14,679 nt of DNA from DASCNA01 sp036011305. GTDB lineage: Bacteria > Verrucomicrobiota > Lentisphaeria > Victivallales > GWF2-38-69. Positions 14,199 through 14,679 of the stretch are shown here, in pieces. Both the position numbers and the translations under genes were made by a program. Position 1 is the stretch's first letter. Each line of letters opens with the position of its first letter. The stretch spans positions 1 through 14,679 of the forward strand of contig DASCNA010000055.1 of assembly GCA_036011305.1 (NCBI GenBank), written 5' to 3'. The notes below the pieces were generated by a model. That model was not told the DNA's origin and did not search any database. It worked only from the letters and a program-made list of their open reading frames with translations.

Positions 14199-14679
14199 AT
14201 GTTATTTATTATAAGAAAAATATTAATTACTTTTCTCTTTTTGACATTTATGTTATGCATTAATGTAACGTTATACAGTAATTCATTTTTCAATGAAATA
14301 AAAAACCTTCTTGATAGCCACAAAACAACTGGACTTGAGCATTACAGATTTAATGATGAGCTATCTTTAAATTTAAAAAAGGAATTTAAAATACTATCAA
14401 AAGCAACCAAAGATAATAATAGTAAGCTAAGAGACAGTACCCTGTACAACATAATTAATATATATATCGCCTCAGGGACTTATGACAAAGCTAAAAAATA
14501 TGCTTTAGAGCTCCAGAAAGCAGGGATATATGAAAAAAATGATGAAACAACAGGGACAGCAAAATATCTTCTAGGTACAATATACAATAATATAAGTAAA
14601 TATGATTTAGCATTAAAAAACTATACTGACGCATACAGATATCTTAAACATAATCAAGCTCTCCTAGCTGCGTTATACA
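14199..14679 (+). CDS. Membrane-anchored or secreted TPR protein, 5' part (cut by window end)
   Basis: The frame from ATG 14199 stays open for 160 codons to the end of the window. The N terminus has a positive start (IIRK) and a hydrophobic run to about residue 26, acting as a signal peptide or membrane anchor. The rest is helical and contains TPR-like units: TLYNIINIYIASGTYDKAKKY around 81-101 and AKYLLGTIYNNISKYDLALKNYTDAY around 120-145, with the expected small and aromatic residues. TPR units bind proteins; many such proteins in this arrangement are sensors with a C-terminal signalling domain, but that part is outside the window. No clear ribosome binding site is seen, although a good promoter lies upstream. 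Confidence 0.78.
   Translation, partial: MLFIIRKILITFLFLTFMLCINVTLYSNSFFNEIKNLLDSHKTTGLEHYRFNDELSLNLKKEFKILSKATKDNNSKLRDSTLYNIINIYIASGTYDKAKKYALELQKAGIYEKNDETTGTAKYLLGTIYNNISKYDLALKNYTDAYRYLKHNQALLAALY

Overview
The window is AT-rich (roughly one third G+C by eye) and comes from a diderm bacterium. Evidence for two membranes is a lipobox-bearing lipoprotein with a SmpA/OmlA (BamE-like) domain and an Nqr-type membrane redox complex. No rRNA, tRNA, CRISPR array or insertion sequence was seen. I cannot name the species; the gene mix suggests a low-GC, probably anaerobic or host-associated Gram-negative lineage, and that is inference only.

Layout. 1-83 is the 3' end of an unidentified gene. 84-666 has no gene but holds a terminator-like hairpin. 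667-3814 is a tight plus-strand operon: two tandem paralogous metal-dependent amidohydrolases (COG1228 / Xaa-Pro-dipeptidase-like) and a MarC-family membrane protein, followed by a MarR-type regulator (3931-4356). 4357-4619 looks like decayed coding sequence. 4611-9053 is a minus-strand operon, read nqrB-nqrC-nqrD-nqrE-nqrF and then an unrecognised 157-aa soluble protein, from a good sigma70-like promoter at 9090-9117. Divergent from it is an ECHDC3-like enoyl-CoA hydratase-fold protein (9246-10043). Next come a DUF1349 protein (10171-10779), a nitroreductase-like protein overlapping a VOC/glyoxalase-fold protein (10830-11952), a promoter with a perfect palindrome leading to a BamE-like lipoprotein and an LCAT-family hydrolase (12156-14043), and finally the 5' part of a membrane-anchored TPR protein running off the window (14199-14679).

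The most interesting unit is the nqr operon. It has no nqrA; its NqrB is only 310 aa and lacks the roughly 100 N-terminal residues of classical NqrB; an in-frame stop and the promoter show that the short start is real. NqrD carries a Cys-containing N-terminal extension, and an unknown soluble protein closes the operon. The two flavinylation motifs (NqrB, NqrC), the NqrD/NqrE core and the 2Fe-2S/FAD/NADH modules of NqrF are all intact, so it looks like a working NADH-driven ion pump whose electron exit may differ from the usual NqrA/NqrB quinone site, unless nqrA lies elsewhere in the genome.
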